From NCBI GenBank assembly GCA_964517795.1, contig CAZFDE010000014.1, positions 1 to 44,402 of the forward strand: a DNA stretch of 44,402 nucleotides, read 5' to 3'. The notes beneath the pieces were generated by a model. It saw only the letters and a list, made by a program, of their open reading frames with translations, made no database searches and was not told the DNA's origin. The translations under genes and the position numbers were made by a program. The DNA is from CAZFDE01 sp964517795. GTDB taxonomy: Bacteria > Planctomycetota > Phycisphaerae > Sedimentisphaerales > Anaerobacaceae. Positions 1 to 9,523 of the stretch are shown here, piece after piece (positions within the stretch are counted from its first letter, which is position 1; the number at the start of each line of letters is the position of its first letter).

Positions 1-19
1 CGAAGGGCCTCCACAATGC

Positions 20-47
20 TACTCACTACTCACCATTCACTACTCAC
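20..47. repeat. Four-unit 7-bp tandem repeat at the carB 3' end
   Basis: Four consecutive heptamers read TACTCAC, TACTCAC, CATTCAC, TACTCAC on the plus strand (GTGAGTA/GTGAATG on the coding strand of carB). The innermost unit contains the carB stop codon (44-46). Each unit carries a TGA on the carB strand, and because the period is 7 the TGA triplets fall in all three reading frames. The array may continue beyond position 1 of the window, although bases 1-19 do not keep the unit. Confidence 0.8.
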
Positions 48-3000
48 TGCGGCCAGCGGCCGCCGGCCCCCTTGCTTGACCCCCTTGAGCGGTAATAGGC
101 CTGTATGGGTTTGACATCGAGTTTATGATCGCGCAGGGCCTCAATCGCTTTAGCGGCCGCGGCGGCACCCCGGATCGTCGTATAATACGGGACCTGTTTA
201 TCCAGCGCCGTGCGGCGAATCGAGAACGAATCCCGGATCGACTGGGCACCGATAGTCGTATTGAAAATCAGATCCACTTGGCCGTTAATGATCGCATCGA
301 CGACATTGGGACGCCCTTCACCAACTTTCAATACAAATTCGGATGGGATATTATGATTGATCAATTCCATACATGTCCCTTTGGTCGCCAATATCTTAAA
401 ACCCATCTGATGCATCTGACGGGCGATCTCAACCGCACGGGGTTTGTCGGCATCCTTGACACTGATAAAGACGGTTCCCTCGTTTGGCAGATAATTCGAT
501 GCGGCGATCTGAGATTTGGCGAACGCAATCCCGTAATCGTCGGAAATGCCCATCACCTCGCCGGTCGAGAGCATTTCCGGGCCGAGGATCGTATCGACCT
601 TCTCGAATTTCAAAAACGGAAACACCGCTTCCTTGACGGCGTAATGTTTCGGCTCGACTTCTTTGGTCAAACCCAGTTCGTTAAGCGTCATGCCCGCCAT
701 GACCTTGGCCGCGATCTTCGCCAGCGGCACGCCGGTGCTTTTACTGACGAACGGCACCGTCCGCGAGGCACGCGGATTCACCTCAAGGACATAGATATCA
801 TTGCCCTTGACGGCATACTGAACATTGACCAGCCCCCGAACATTCAGTTCCATTGCCAGCAGTTTGGTCTGCCGTTTAATCTCGTTGATGATCTTTTTCG
901 TTAGCGATACCGGCGGCAGGACGCACGCGCTGTCGCCGGAATGAACGCCGGCTTCCTCGATATGCTCCATGATCCCGCCGATGATGACCTTTTTGCCGTC
1001 ACAGATCGCATCAACATCCAGCTCGGTCGCATCGCCGAGATATTTATCGATCAGGACCGGGTGCTTGCCGGAGGCCTCGATCGCCTCGTGCACAAAATCT
1101 TTCAGGGCCGCCTCATCGTGAACGACTTTCATCGCTCGCCCGCCGAGTACATAGGACGGTCGAATCAGGACCGGATAGCCGACCTGATTGGCCAGCCGGA
1201 TAATCTCTTTCTCCGAACGGGCGGTATAACTGGGCGGCTGAAGCAGGTTGAGCTTATCGATCAGTTTCTTGAATTTCTTTCGGTCTTCCGCCAGGGCGAT
1301 ACTGGCCGGCGAGGTACCGATGATCTTGACACCGGCTTTTTCAAGCGATTCGGCCAGTTTCAGCGGTGTCTGGCCGCCGAACTGTACGATCATGCCGTCC
1401 GGCTTTTCTTTTTCGGCGATACTCATCACATCCTCGAACGTCAGCGGCTCGAAATACAGCTTGTCCGAGGTATCGTAATCGGTACTGACGGTCTCGGGGT
1501 TGCAATTGACCATGATCGATTCGATCCCGATCTCGCGCATCGCAAAGGCCGCATGGACACAGCAGTAATCAAACTCGATCCCCTGACCGATACGGTTGGG
1601 TCCACCACCGAGAATCACAACTTTCTTTCGCTGATCCGGCGCGGCTTCGCATTCTTTCTCGAACGTCGAGTACAGATACGGCGTAGTCGCCTCGAACTCG
1701 GCTGCACAGGTATCGACCGTTTTATAGACGGACTCGATCCCTTTGCTGAGGCGGTACTTGCGAACCGCCAATTCGCTGCATCCCGCCGCCTGGGCGATAT
1801 ATTTATCGCTGAAGCCGTATTCCTTGGCTTGGCGCATCAACCGCGGCGTGATCTTTTCCAGCGGCCTGGCCAGCTTCTTTTCGAGCTGGATGATGTCCCG
1901 CATGTGATTGAGATACCACGGATCGATCATGGTCAGCTCAAAAATCTGATCTACGGTAAAGCCCCGTCGTAATCCCTCGGCAACATACCATATTCGGTCC
2001 CACGTAGGCCGTTTAAGCTGATCTTTCAATTCGCCGTTGGACAGGTCGGTTTGAATATATTGATTCGAAAGCGAATACCGGTCGATCTCCAGCGAACGAA
2101 TCGCCTTTTGCAGTGATTCCTTAAACGTGCGGCCGATCGCCATCGCCTCGCCGATCGATTTCATCTGAACCGTCAGTTCCGGCTTGGCCTGGGAAAATTT
2201 CTCGAACGTGAATCGCGGATATTTGACCACGCAGTAATCGATCGTCGGCTCAAAACAGGCCGGCGTCTTTTTGGTAATATCGTTCGGGATCTCATCGAGC
2301 GTATAACCGACCGCCAGCAGCGATGCGATCTTGGCGATCGGAAAACCGGTGGCCTTGGAGGCCAATGCCGAGCTTCGCGAGACCCGTGGATTCATCTCGA
2401 TCACATAGAGCTTGCCGTTTTTCGGGTTGACGGCGAACTGAATGTTCGATCCGCCGGTCTCGACCCCGATCGCCCGAATGATCTTCAAAGCGGCATCCCG
2501 CATGATCTGGTACTCTTTGTCGGTCAGCGTCTGGGCCGGCGCCACGGTTACACTGTCACCAGTATGGATCCCCATCGGATCGAGGTTTTCGATCGGACAG
2601 ACGATGACGACGTTGTCTTTGCGGTCCCGCATGACCTCCAGCTCGTATTCCTTCCAGCCGATGACCGATTCCTCGATCAGGATCTGATTTTTCGGGCTTA
2701 GGTTCAGGCCCCACTCGACGTAGCGGTCGAATTCTTCCATATTGTAGGCCACATTGCCGCCGGTGCCGCCGAGGGTGTAGGACGGGCGGATAATCGCCGG
2801 AAATCCGACCAGTGAGATGATCTTGTGTGCCTCCTGATACGAATGCGCATAACCGCTTTTGGGCACCTCCAGTCCGATATCCTGGATCACCGTCTTAAAC
2901 AGATCCCGTTCTTCGGCCTTTCGGATGGACTTGAGTTTGGCGCCGAGCATTTTGACGCCGTATTTCTTCAAAACACCCCGTTCGGCCAGTGCAACAGCGA

Positions 3001-3292
3001 TATTCAGACCCGTCTGGCCGCCCAACGTCGGCAGCAGACTGTCCGGCCGCTCTTTTTTGATAATCTTTTCAACAATCTCCGGTGTGATCGGCTCGATATA
3101 CGTCCGGTCGGCCAATTCCGGATCCGTCATGATCGTAGCCGGATTGCTGTTGATCAAAACAACGTGAAATCCCTCTTTTCGAAGGACTTTGCAGGCTTGG
3201 GCACCGGAATAATCAAATTCACAGGCCTGACCGATCACGATCGGGCCTGAACCGACGATCAAAATCTTGTGGATGTCTTTGCGTTTTGGCAT
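44..3292 (-). CDS. carB: Carbamoyl-phosphate synthase large subunit
   Basis: This 1082-residue protein makes carbamoyl phosphate from bicarbonate, ATP and ammonia delivered by the small subunit CarA, for pyrimidine and arginine synthesis. It has the duplicated architecture of the family: an N-terminal ATP-grasp half opening with KILIVGSGPIVIGQ, an oligomerisation region, a second ATP-grasp half opening with VVILGGGPNRIGQG near residue 560, and a C-terminal MGS-like allosteric domain from about residue 940. Length is close to the E. coli protein (1073). The ATG at 3292 follows a GGTAGGTG stretch, slightly closer than a typical Shine-Dalgarno. A clear promoter lies upstream (3334-3361). carA is not in the window, so the two subunits are either unlinked or carA lies beyond position 1. 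The C-terminus runs into a heptamer repeat that supplies the stop codon. Confidence 0.98.
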   Translation of the reverse strand: MPKRKDIHKILIVGSGPIVIGQACEFDYSGAQACKVLRKEGFHVVLINSNPATIMTDPELADRTYIEPITPEIVEKIIKKERPDSLLPTLGGQTGLNIAVALAERGVLKKYGVKMLGAKLKSIRKAEERDLFKTVIQDIGLEVPKSGYAHSYQEAHKIISLVGFPAIIRPSYTLGGTGGNVAYNMEEFDRYVEWGLNLSPKNQILIEESVIGWKEYELEVMRDRKDNVVIVCPIENLDPMGIHTGDSVTVAPAQTLTDKEYQIMRDAALKIIRAIGVETGGSNIQFAVNPKNGKLYVIEMNPRVSRSSALASKATGFPIAKIASLLAVGYTLDEIPNDITKKTPACFEPTIDYCVVKYPRFTFEKFSQAKPELTVQMKSIGEAMAIGRTFKESLQKAIRSLEIDRYSLSNQYIQTDLSNGELKDQLKRPTWDRIWYVAEGLRRGFTVDQIFELTMIDPWYLNHMRDIIQLEKKLARPLEKITPRLMRQAKEYGFSDKYIAQAAGCSELAVRKYRLSKGIESVYKTVDTCAAEFEATTPYLYSTFEKECEAAPDQRKKVVILGGGPNRIGQGIEFDYCCVHAAFAMREIGIESIMVNCNPETVSTDYDTSDKLYFEPLTFEDVMSIAEKEKPDGMIVQFGGQTPLKLAESLEKAGVKIIGTSPASIALAEDRKKFKKLIDKLNLLQPPSYTARSEKEIIRLANQVGYPVLIRPSYVLGGRAMKVVHDEAALKDFVHEAIEASGKHPVLIDKYLGDATELDVDAICDGKKVIIGGIMEHIEEAGVHSGDSACVLPPVSLTKKIINEIKRQTKLLAMELNVRGLVNVQYAVKGNDIYVLEVNPRASRTVPFVSKSTGVPLAKIAAKVMAGMTLNELGLTKEVEPKHYAVKEAVFPFLKFEKVDTILGPEMLSTGEVMGISDDYGIAFAKSQIAASNYLPNEGTVFISVKDADKPRAVEIARQMHQMGFKILATKGTCMELINHNIPSEFVLKVGEGRPNVVDAIINGQVDLIFNTTIGAQSIRDSFSIRRTALDKQVPYYTTIRGAAAAAKAIEALRDHKLDVKPIQAYYRSRGSSKGAGGRWPQ

Positions 3293-3333
3293 TCACCTAC
3301 CCGAATTTTAACATTACCTTAAAATGGCACTCA

Positions 3334-3361
3334 AGGATAGCTAAAAAACGGCCCGTGTCAA
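3334..3361 (-). promoter_or_regulatory. Sigma-70-type promoter of carB
   Basis: On the minus strand TTGACA (3361-3356) and TATCCT (3339-3334) are separated by 16 bp. The predicted start of transcription, near 3327, leaves a leader of about 35 nt before the carB ATG at 3292. Confidence 0.65.
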
Positions 3362-3399
3362 CCTTCGAATTGGCAAGAACTGTTTTTTTTAGATTTTCG

Positions 3400-3427
3400 T
3401 TGACAATCGAATTGATTTGCATAGCAT
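3400..3427 (+). promoter_or_regulatory. Candidate promoter of the antiporter genes
   Basis: TTGACA at 3400-3405 and TAGCAT at 3422-3427 are separated by 16 bp on the plus strand. The leader to the ATG at 3535 would be about 100 nt. The -35 is perfect and the -10 is four of six. It lies back to back with the carB promoter. Confidence 0.45.
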
Positions 3428-3534
3428 GGCGGCTCTTAATGTACACACCCAGATTTTTATGTCTTTGAAACACCATAAAATTGTGTGCTGAGGCATTGAA
3501 GAAACGTCTGAAAACAGCTATAGTCAATAAAAAT

Positions 3535-5187
3535 ATGGATATTCTATTTTACATCGCGATGGCGGTTATTTTTGGTTTTATTTTCGGTAAATGCTGCCAG
3601 CTCGTTAAGCTGCCCTCTGTCGTGGGATATTTGATCGCCGGTTTGATTTTCGGCCCTTCTTTTTTGAATATTTACACGACTACGCAACTCGAAGAAATGA
3701 GTGGCTTTACCGGTTTTGCACTGGCAATCGTGGCATTTATGATCGGCAGTGAAATGAAACTGCATACCCTCAAAGAGTTGGGCAGCGGGATCGGGATCAT
3801 CACCCTGCTCGAATCGTTTGGCGCTTTTTTTACTGTCGCTGTGGGTGTCTTTTTGATAACAGGACATTTTTACTATGCCATGATCTTCGGTGCGATCGCA
3901 CCGGCGTCAGCACCGGCGGGCACCGTCGCCGTACTGCAGGAATCCAAGTCCAAGGGCAAACTTACCAATGCGCTTTATGCGGTGGTGGGATTGGATGACG
4001 GTTTAGCGATCATGATCTTTGCGGTTGCGATCGCTCTGGCAAAATTATCATTTACCGGCAATGCCGTTTCCGTTGAAGCATTGATCACCGGGCCGGTCTG
4101 GGAAATCATCGGCTCGATCCTATTAGGCACCGTGTTCGGCGTCATGACCGGTTGGTGCGGACGACGCCTCCGGGGTCAGGAAGCGATTATGGCCGTGAGC
4201 CTCGGAGCGATCCTGTTGTGTGCGGCCCTATCCGAATATTTTCATTTTTCGCTGATCCTGGCCAATCTCGCGATGGGCATGACATTCGTTAATCTTTATC
4301 CGACAGTCAACGCCAAATCTTATAAAGCCGTAAACTACCTGACCTATCCGACGTTTATCATCTTTTTCTTCCTGGCGGGCGCCCACCTGCAAATTCGGCT
4401 GCTTGGCGCCATGGGACTGATCGGACTGATCTACATTATCTGCCGCAGCACGGGACTGATTGGCGGGGCCTTTCTGGGCGCAACACTGGCGCGCAGTTCC
4501 GCAGTAATTCGTAAGTATCTCGGGCTTGGCATTTTATCGCAGGCCGGCGTCGCCATCGGCTTGGCGGTACTGGCGGCACAAGAGTTTAGGACGCTTGGCG
4601 ACGATGGCGCACATATCGCCGCCATCGTGATGAATACCGTAGCGGCCACAACCATCGTCTTTGAGATCATTGGACCCATTTGCACCAAATTCGCGATTAC
4701 CAAAGCCGGCGAAGCCGGACTCAATATTACCGAAGAAGATCTGATCGAAATCTATACTGTCGAAAACGTGATGGACAAGGATATACCCGTCATTAAAGCC
4801 GGTAACAGTCTCAACGAGGTGATCCAACTGGTCACCGATACCACCAATTTTTACTATCCGGTAACCGACCATAACCAGAAACTCATCGGCGCTGTGACAC
4901 TGGACGGGATCCGAAAGACATTCAATACCCAGGAACTGAATGACTGGCTTGTGGCGCTGGACATCGCCGAGCCTGTCACCGAAACCATGCCGCCCAATAC
5001 GGAACTGGCCCAAGCAATCGAAAAGGCAAAAAATGCCAATCTTGACTATATTCCGGTCACCAACGGCAACGACCAAAACAATCTGGTCGGCATTTTCGAT
5101 CTGCAAAGCGTCCACCGAAAACTCAGTGCTGAAATTCTTGAACGTCAGCGTCAAGCGGACCTTCAACACACCCAGACGGTTACATAG
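3535..5187 (+). CDS. CPA2-family cation:proton antiporter with C-terminal CBS pair
   Basis: An inner-membrane antiporter of the monovalent cation:proton antiporter-2 family, 550 residues from the ATG at 3535. I chose this start because the upstream in-frame TTG (3481) adds 18 charged residues ahead of the first hydrophobic helix. About 12 hydrophobic segments fill residues 1-395. The ion-binding helix carries the double aspartate in VVGLDDGLAI (D154, D155), the arrangement of electrogenic Na+/H+ exchangers such as NapA. A later helix reads LSQAGVAIGLA. Residues from about 415 form two CBS-like motifs (VENVMDKDIPV onward, then ALDIAEPVTE onward), which usually bind adenine nucleotides and regulate transport. 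A paralogue follows 61 bp downstream. The transported ion cannot be read from sequence alone; Na+ is an inference. Confidence 0.88.
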   Translation: MDILFYIAMAVIFGFIFGKCCQLVKLPSVVGYLIAGLIFGPSFLNIYTTTQLEEMSGFTGFALAIVAFMIGSEMKLHTLKELGSGIGIITLLESFGAFFTVAVGVFLITGHFYYAMIFGAIAPASAPAGTVAVLQESKSKGKLTNALYAVVGLDDGLAIMIFAVAIALAKLSFTGNAVSVEALITGPVWEIIGSILLGTVFGVMTGWCGRRLRGQEAIMAVSLGAILLCAALSEYFHFSLILANLAMGMTFVNLYPTVNAKSYKAVNYLTYPTFIIFFFLAGAHLQIRLLGAMGLIGLIYIICRSTGLIGGAFLGATLARSSAVIRKYLGLGILSQAGVAIGLAVLAAQEFRTLGDDGAHIAAIVMNTVAATTIVFEIIGPICTKFAITKAGEAGLNITEEDLIEIYTVENVMDKDIPVIKAGNSLNEVIQLVTDTTNFYYPVTDHNQKLIGAVTLDGIRKTFNTQELNDWLVALDIAEPVTETMPPNTELAQAIEKAKNANLDYIPVTNGNDQNNLVGIFDLQSVHRKLSAEILERQRQADLQHTQTVT

Positions 5188-5248
5188 GCTTTTGTTTTAC
5201 ACCCACCGATTCTGATGTTATAGTATTGAAAAACAAGGAAAGCAAACA

Positions 5249-6943
5249 GTGATTCTTGCGTCACAAACAACTGAGATGCAACTGCTCAACCCGGCGCTGT
5301 TGTTCGGATTGATCCTGTTTGCCGGCACACTGGCGTCCCGATTTTTTCAGAAATTCAACATCCCGCAGGTCGTCGGCTGTATCGTGATCGGGATCATCCT
5401 CGGCGATACGCTGGGCGTTATATCCGCCGAGCGGATCGAACACCTTGAGCCGTTCACCATGTTCGCACTGGGATTGATTGGTTTTATGATCGGCGGCGAG
5501 CTGCGCGGCGATGTCTTTAAGAAATACGGGCGGCAATTTTTCATTATCCTGTTTTCACAGGGAATCGGCGCCTTTTTACTGGTCGCAATCAGTACGGCTG
5601 CGGCCGCGTGGCTGATGACCTCGAATATTTATACTTCGATTGCTGTCGGGCTGGTTCTCGGTGCAATCGCTTCGGCTACGGCGCCGGCAGCCACGGTCAA
5701 TGTCCTCTGGGAATTCAAGACCCGCGGTCCGCTGACGGCGGCTGTTTTAGCCATTGTCGCGCTCGATGATGCACTGGCGCTGCTGTTGTACCGCGGGGCG
5801 GCAACCGGCGCACAGGTCCTTTTAGGAACCGGTCATCAATCGGTCCTCAGCGCAACCCTGCTGCTGTTCGGTGAAATCCTGGGAGCAATCGCGCTGGGCT
5901 TTGCGGCCGGTTTCCTTTTGTTTATCATGCTGAAATTAGTCAAAGCCGACGACAAGATCCTCGGCTTTTCACTGGCGTCACTGCTGTTAGTGGTAGGAAT
6001 CTCGATGGTTCCGGATATCGATCCGATCCTGCCGGCCATGACCTTCGGCATTACCATCGCCAATCTCGCCCCGCGTCAGAGCCGCAACACATTTGACCTG
6101 GTCGGCAAATTTTCACCGCCGATCTACACCGCCTTCTTCGTCCTTGCCGGGGCGCATATGGAATTCGACCGGATCAGCGAGTGGATGATCTTCATGATCG
6201 TGATTTATGTGCTGTTTCGGGCCGGCGGGAAGATCTTCGGCAGTTGGTTCGGCGCGCGGATTTCGATGGCCCCGGCAGCGGTCCGTAAATATCTGGGATT
6301 GTGCCTGCTGCCGCAGGCCGGCGTGGCCATCGGGCTGGCGATCCTGGCCGGCCAGCAGTTCAATTCGGACCTCGGACGGTTCATTATTATGGTCGTGATG
6401 ACCGGAACGTTCCTGATGGAGATCATCGGCCCTGTGCTGGTCAAGGTCGGTGTCAAAAAAGCCGGCGAAGTCGGCCTCAACATCACCGAAGAAGACCTCA
6501 TCAAAATGTATCCCGTCGGCCAGATCATGGATACCCAGCCCACCACGCTGCATGAGGCCACGCCCCTGCACGAAATCCTCGAAGCATTCAGTACATCGCA
6601 GAGTGTCTATTATCCGGTGGTGGATGCCGACAATCAAATCACCGGGACGGTCACGATATCCGGTATCAAGGAGATGTTCGCCAACCAGGATGTGGCCGGC
6701 TGGCTGCTGGCGATGGATGTCGCCGAACCGGTCCTCGACAAGACCTATCCCACCGAACCGCTGGAAGAAGCACTGGAGCATATGCAGCAGTATCATCTCG
6801 AATTTCTGCCGGTCGTCGAAAACAAAGACACTAATAAGCTGATGGGGATCCTCGATTACCAGCGCGTTCAGCGAAAGATCAGCACCGAGGTTCTGACCCG
6901 TCGCAAAACCGCCGACGAGATGTCACTGTCAACCGGTCTGTAA
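5249..6943 (+). CDS. CPA2-family cation:proton antiporter with CBS pair, tandem paralogue
   Basis: A 564-residue second copy of the antiporter, with the same plan: about 12 membrane segments followed by two CBS-like repeats from about residue 435 (VGQIMDTQPTTL and AMDVAEPVLD). The double aspartate is at D173-D174 in IVALDDALAL, and the LPQAGVAIGLA helix matches its neighbour. The GTG at 5249 is preceded by AAGGAAA at a good distance; an ATG ten codons in (5276) is the alternative. The two genes are clearly similar throughout yet diverged at most positions, so the duplication is not recent. They are probably cotranscribed, since only 61 bp separate them. Whether they act as a heteromer or have different ion preferences cannot be told. 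The gene converges on the membrane glycosyltransferase gene at 6962. Confidence 0.88.
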   Translation: MILASQTTEMQLLNPALLFGLILFAGTLASRFFQKFNIPQVVGCIVIGIILGDTLGVISAERIEHLEPFTMFALGLIGFMIGGELRGDVFKKYGRQFFIILFSQGIGAFLLVAISTAAAAWLMTSNIYTSIAVGLVLGAIASATAPAATVNVLWEFKTRGPLTAAVLAIVALDDALALLLYRGAATGAQVLLGTGHQSVLSATLLLFGEILGAIALGFAAGFLLFIMLKLVKADDKILGFSLASLLLVVGISMVPDIDPILPAMTFGITIANLAPRQSRNTFDLVGKFSPPIYTAFFVLAGAHMEFDRISEWMIFMIVIYVLFRAGGKIFGSWFGARISMAPAAVRKYLGLCLLPQAGVAIGLAILAGQQFNSDLGRFIIMVVMTGTFLMEIIGPVLVKVGVKKAGEVGLNITEEDLIKMYPVGQIMDTQPTTLHEATPLHEILEAFSTSQSVYYPVVDADNQITGTVTISGIKEMFANQDVAGWLLAMDVAEPVLDKTYPTEPLEEALEHMQQYHLEFLPVVENKDTNKLMGILDYQRVQRKISTEVLTRRKTADEMSLSTGL

Positions 6944-6961
6944 TCACCTGCGGCGGTGATC

Positions 6962-8512
6962 TTATTTTCGAAAATACACGGTAGGGCCTTCGACGTATTG
7001 TTTTTCCGTCCATTGGGCGGGATCGCGGCCGACCGCATATCGATATAACGGAAATTCAAGATTCTCCAGATCCACACCAAGGATCACGACATCCGGAGGA
7101 TTGGCCTGAACAACCGGGTAAATCGTATTTTCGCCGGCCGTGTGCGTTCGTTGTCGCTGCGATTCCGTGAGCTGGTCCGCGATCCGATAGGAAAACGCTC
7201 CGATCGCCAACTCGGGATAGATATCGCAGCCCCCTTCCAGTGCATACAGCGGTGCGAGCGTCAGGGCAAGCTTGCGGTTATCATCACCGGGTTCGGTATG
7301 TTCGGCGATATCGACCGCCATCTCATGTAACCGCAGGGGTTCATAAGCCGATGTATCAAAAAGCGAACCGATGCGCCGTACCGGCTCGAAAAAACCTACC
7401 GTGCACACAACGATCAAAACCGCAGCAACCAGACCGGCAAACGGCAACATACGGTGTTGAGAAATTTTTTCAAAGACCGGACGGAACATAAAGAGCACCG
7501 ATATGATCAGAAACGGTACCGGCGGCGCCATATACTGGATCCACATCGCTGGCGGGATCAACGCAATAATCAAAAAGACAACCGGTAACAGAACCAGCAT
7601 CCAGAATACAACCGGCCGGGTTATCGGAAAATGCCGATTGAACCGGATGCGAATCCATAACAGGATCACCCACGCTCCCGCAACAATCAGCGATGACGGC
7701 TCGGCCAATGCACGAAAGATCAGTGTTTTCTTTTCGAATACCAGCCCCATCTGATAGGCCCACTGACTGGCCAGTGCGGGAATCGTATAGACATTCAGCA
7801 AAAAAACCTGAGGATCGCGAAGGAACAAATATAACGGCCACAATGAAAACACAAAGGACGAACCAACAAATATTAAAATGATATGAACGCGTTTTCGGTC
7901 TGCGGGTTTGGGATACATACAGACCGCGATAAAAAACAGCAGCCACACCAGGGCCGTCGTCAGCCGCATCCACGCCGTGATAGTTACCAGCCCCGCGATA
8001 CATGCGGTCTTGAGCAAACCGGATCGACGATCGAAATCCAGTCTCACAAAAAGCAGCGTCGCCAGGCTTACCAATGCAATGATCGCATCGTGATTCCACG
8101 CCAGACCGTTGGCGTAATCGACCACCGGATTGAATAGATACAATGCCGCCGCCGCACCGGCCAAGATAACTGCAGTCAGGGATCGTTTTCCAAACAGATG
8201 CAGGACAATAAACGTCAGACTCAAAACAGTGATCATATCGAAACAACACGACAGGATCCGCCCGGCCAGCAGATAATGACTCGTCCCCGTCACCCGATAC
8301 ACCCACGACAGCAGCAACGCATGATACGGCGGATGGGTCAGATACGCAAAATCATGATAGATGCGCATCCCCCGGCTCATCAGGGCCGCACCGGTGCAGT
8401 ACATCTGTTCGTCGTTGCTGCCGCGCGGTTTGGTCATGCTGTTGGCAACAACCAGCAATCCGGCAACAACCAACAAACAGACGATCAAGATAACAACAAT
8501 AGCGGATTTCAT
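6962..8512 (-). CDS. GT39/ArnT-like polytopic membrane glycosyltransferase
   Basis: A 516-residue integral membrane protein with an N-terminal signal-anchor (residues 3-24), then an extracytoplasmic loop with acidic residues (GSNDEQMY, near residue 34) and the HPPYHALLLSW segment, followed by about ten hydrophobic helices and a soluble C-terminal domain from about 390. This layout, with acidic residues in the first loop and a conserved HPP, is that of dolichyl/undecaprenyl-phosphate sugar-dependent (GT39, PMT_2-like) transferases, which glycosylate lipids, proteins or wall polymers on the outer side of the membrane. The ATG directly abuts the stop codon of the preceding CNNM gene, and its GGAG Shine-Dalgarno lies inside that gene, so translation is probably coupled. 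It is the last gene of a four-gene unit. Donor and acceptor are unknown. Confidence 0.72.
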   Translation of the reverse strand: MKSAIVVILIVCLLVVAGLLVVANSMTKPRGSNDEQMYCTGAALMSRGMRIYHDFAYLTHPPYHALLLSWVYRVTGTSHYLLAGRILSCCFDMITVLSLTFIVLHLFGKRSLTAVILAGAAAALYLFNPVVDYANGLAWNHDAIIALVSLATLLFVRLDFDRRSGLLKTACIAGLVTITAWMRLTTALVWLLFFIAVCMYPKPADRKRVHIILIFVGSSFVFSLWPLYLFLRDPQVFLLNVYTIPALASQWAYQMGLVFEKKTLIFRALAEPSSLIVAGAWVILLWIRIRFNRHFPITRPVVFWMLVLLPVVFLIIALIPPAMWIQYMAPPVPFLIISVLFMFRPVFEKISQHRMLPFAGLVAAVLIVVCTVGFFEPVRRIGSLFDTSAYEPLRLHEMAVDIAEHTEPGDDNRKLALTLAPLYALEGGCDIYPELAIGAFSYRIADQLTESQRQRTHTAGENTIYPVVQANPPDVVILGVDLENLEFPLYRYAVGRDPAQWTEKQYVEGPTVYFRK

Positions 8513-9523
8513 TTACCACTCCGATAGTTCACCGAGCAGCTCCTCGACCAGGTCCTTCATGGTTAAAATACCGACCGGCTGCACTTGACCGGCCGCGGCC
8601 TTTCGTATGACCAGTAAGATCTTCAGATTGTCGCGCTGCATGATATTGATCGCCTGGATCACCGTCAAGTCGGCATGAAACGACCGGATCGGCCGGATCG
8701 CCGGCTTGATGCCTTCGCAGGATAGGTCCCGGCCCAGGCATTCATATAAATTCACGAATCCGACAATGTCATCCGGGCTCTCACCATAGACCAGTACGCG
8801 TGTAAATGGATGCAGGCGAAGCTGCTCAAGCAGATCGTCTCGTGTACTTTGCCGGGAAATTTTCCGGGTTCGGTTAATGCCCGTCATCACCGAGCGGATT
8901 TGCAATTGCGAAAAACGAACCAGCCGATAGATAATGTTCATCTGGACCGGACTGAGAAAATCCTCTTCGCGCGTGTCCTTGAGGATCGCTTCGATATGAT
9001 GTTTTTGAGCCGCCGTGACGGCCGTCCGCGGCGGACCGGTTGTCTTCACAAGTTGCGAGAAACGCGTCGCCAGCATTTTCAGGACCGCAACCGCCCCGCA
9101 GTATCGAAACAGACGGTCAAAGCCGTACAAAACCGGCGAGACTTTCGGCATCAGCATGTCGGCGCGGTAATAAAATAGATTTTTCGGGATCAATTCGGAA
9201 ATAATAAACAGCACCGGCGTGGCCGCAACCGTGGCCAAAAGCTCGGCCTGATATTCGTTATGGAATCGCATGAAAAAAAGATAGGTCGCAAAACTCGTCG
9301 CAAAATAATTAGCGAAATTATTACCGATCAGCATCGACAGCAGCATTCCCTGACTGTCATGGATCGTCCGCGACAACAGTACATACGCCCATTTTTTCTT
9401 CTGCACCCCCATCCGCAGCCGCAGGCGGCTCAGTTGATACATGCCGGTTTCCGAGCCGGAAAACAATCCGCCCAAAAACGCACACCACAGGGCTAACAGG
9501 ATGTAAATCACCACTTTAATCAT
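8513..9523 (-). CDS. CNNM/HlyC-CorC family protein, short form without CorC domain
   Basis: A 336-residue membrane protein with an N-terminal DUF21/CNNM domain (three to four hydrophobic segments; GGLFSGSETGMYQLSRLRL is typical of its start) and a CBS pair from about residue 200 (RSVMTGINR onward). It ends right after the second CBS motif (ILTMKDLVEELLGEL), so the C-terminal CorC/HlyC transporter-associated domain present in its neighbour is absent. Bacterial members are linked to Mg2+ or Co2+ efflux and Na+-coupled Mg2+ export. I take the ATG at 9523, which overlaps the upstream gene by 8 nt; an in-frame TTG at 9532 would overlap by 17 nt. It lies in the middle of a compact operon with its full-length paralogue. 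Confidence 0.85.
   Translation of the reverse strand: MIKVVIYILLALWCAFLGGLFSGSETGMYQLSRLRLRMGVQKKKWAYVLLSRTIHDSQGMLLSMLIGNNFANYFATSFATYLFFMRFHNEYQAELLATVAATPVLFIISELIPKNLFYYRADMLMPKVSPVLYGFDRLFRYCGAVAVLKMLATRFSQLVKTTGPPRTAVTAAQKHHIEAILKDTREEDFLSPVQMNIIYRLVRFSQLQIRSVMTGINRTRKISRQSTRDDLLEQLRLHPFTRVLVYGESPDDIVGFVNLYECLGRDLSCEGIKPAIRPIRSFHADLTVIQAINIMQRDNLKILLVIRKAAAGQVQPVGILTMKDLVEELLGELSEW

Noticed and set aside
125..1972. Plus-strand open frames of 259 and 343 codons opposite carB
   Set aside because: Both lie antisense to a certain gene and have no ribosome sites or family segments.
3297..3527. Minus-strand open frame of 76 codons between carB and the antiporter gene
   Set aside because: It covers both promoters, has no ribosome site and no family-like segment.
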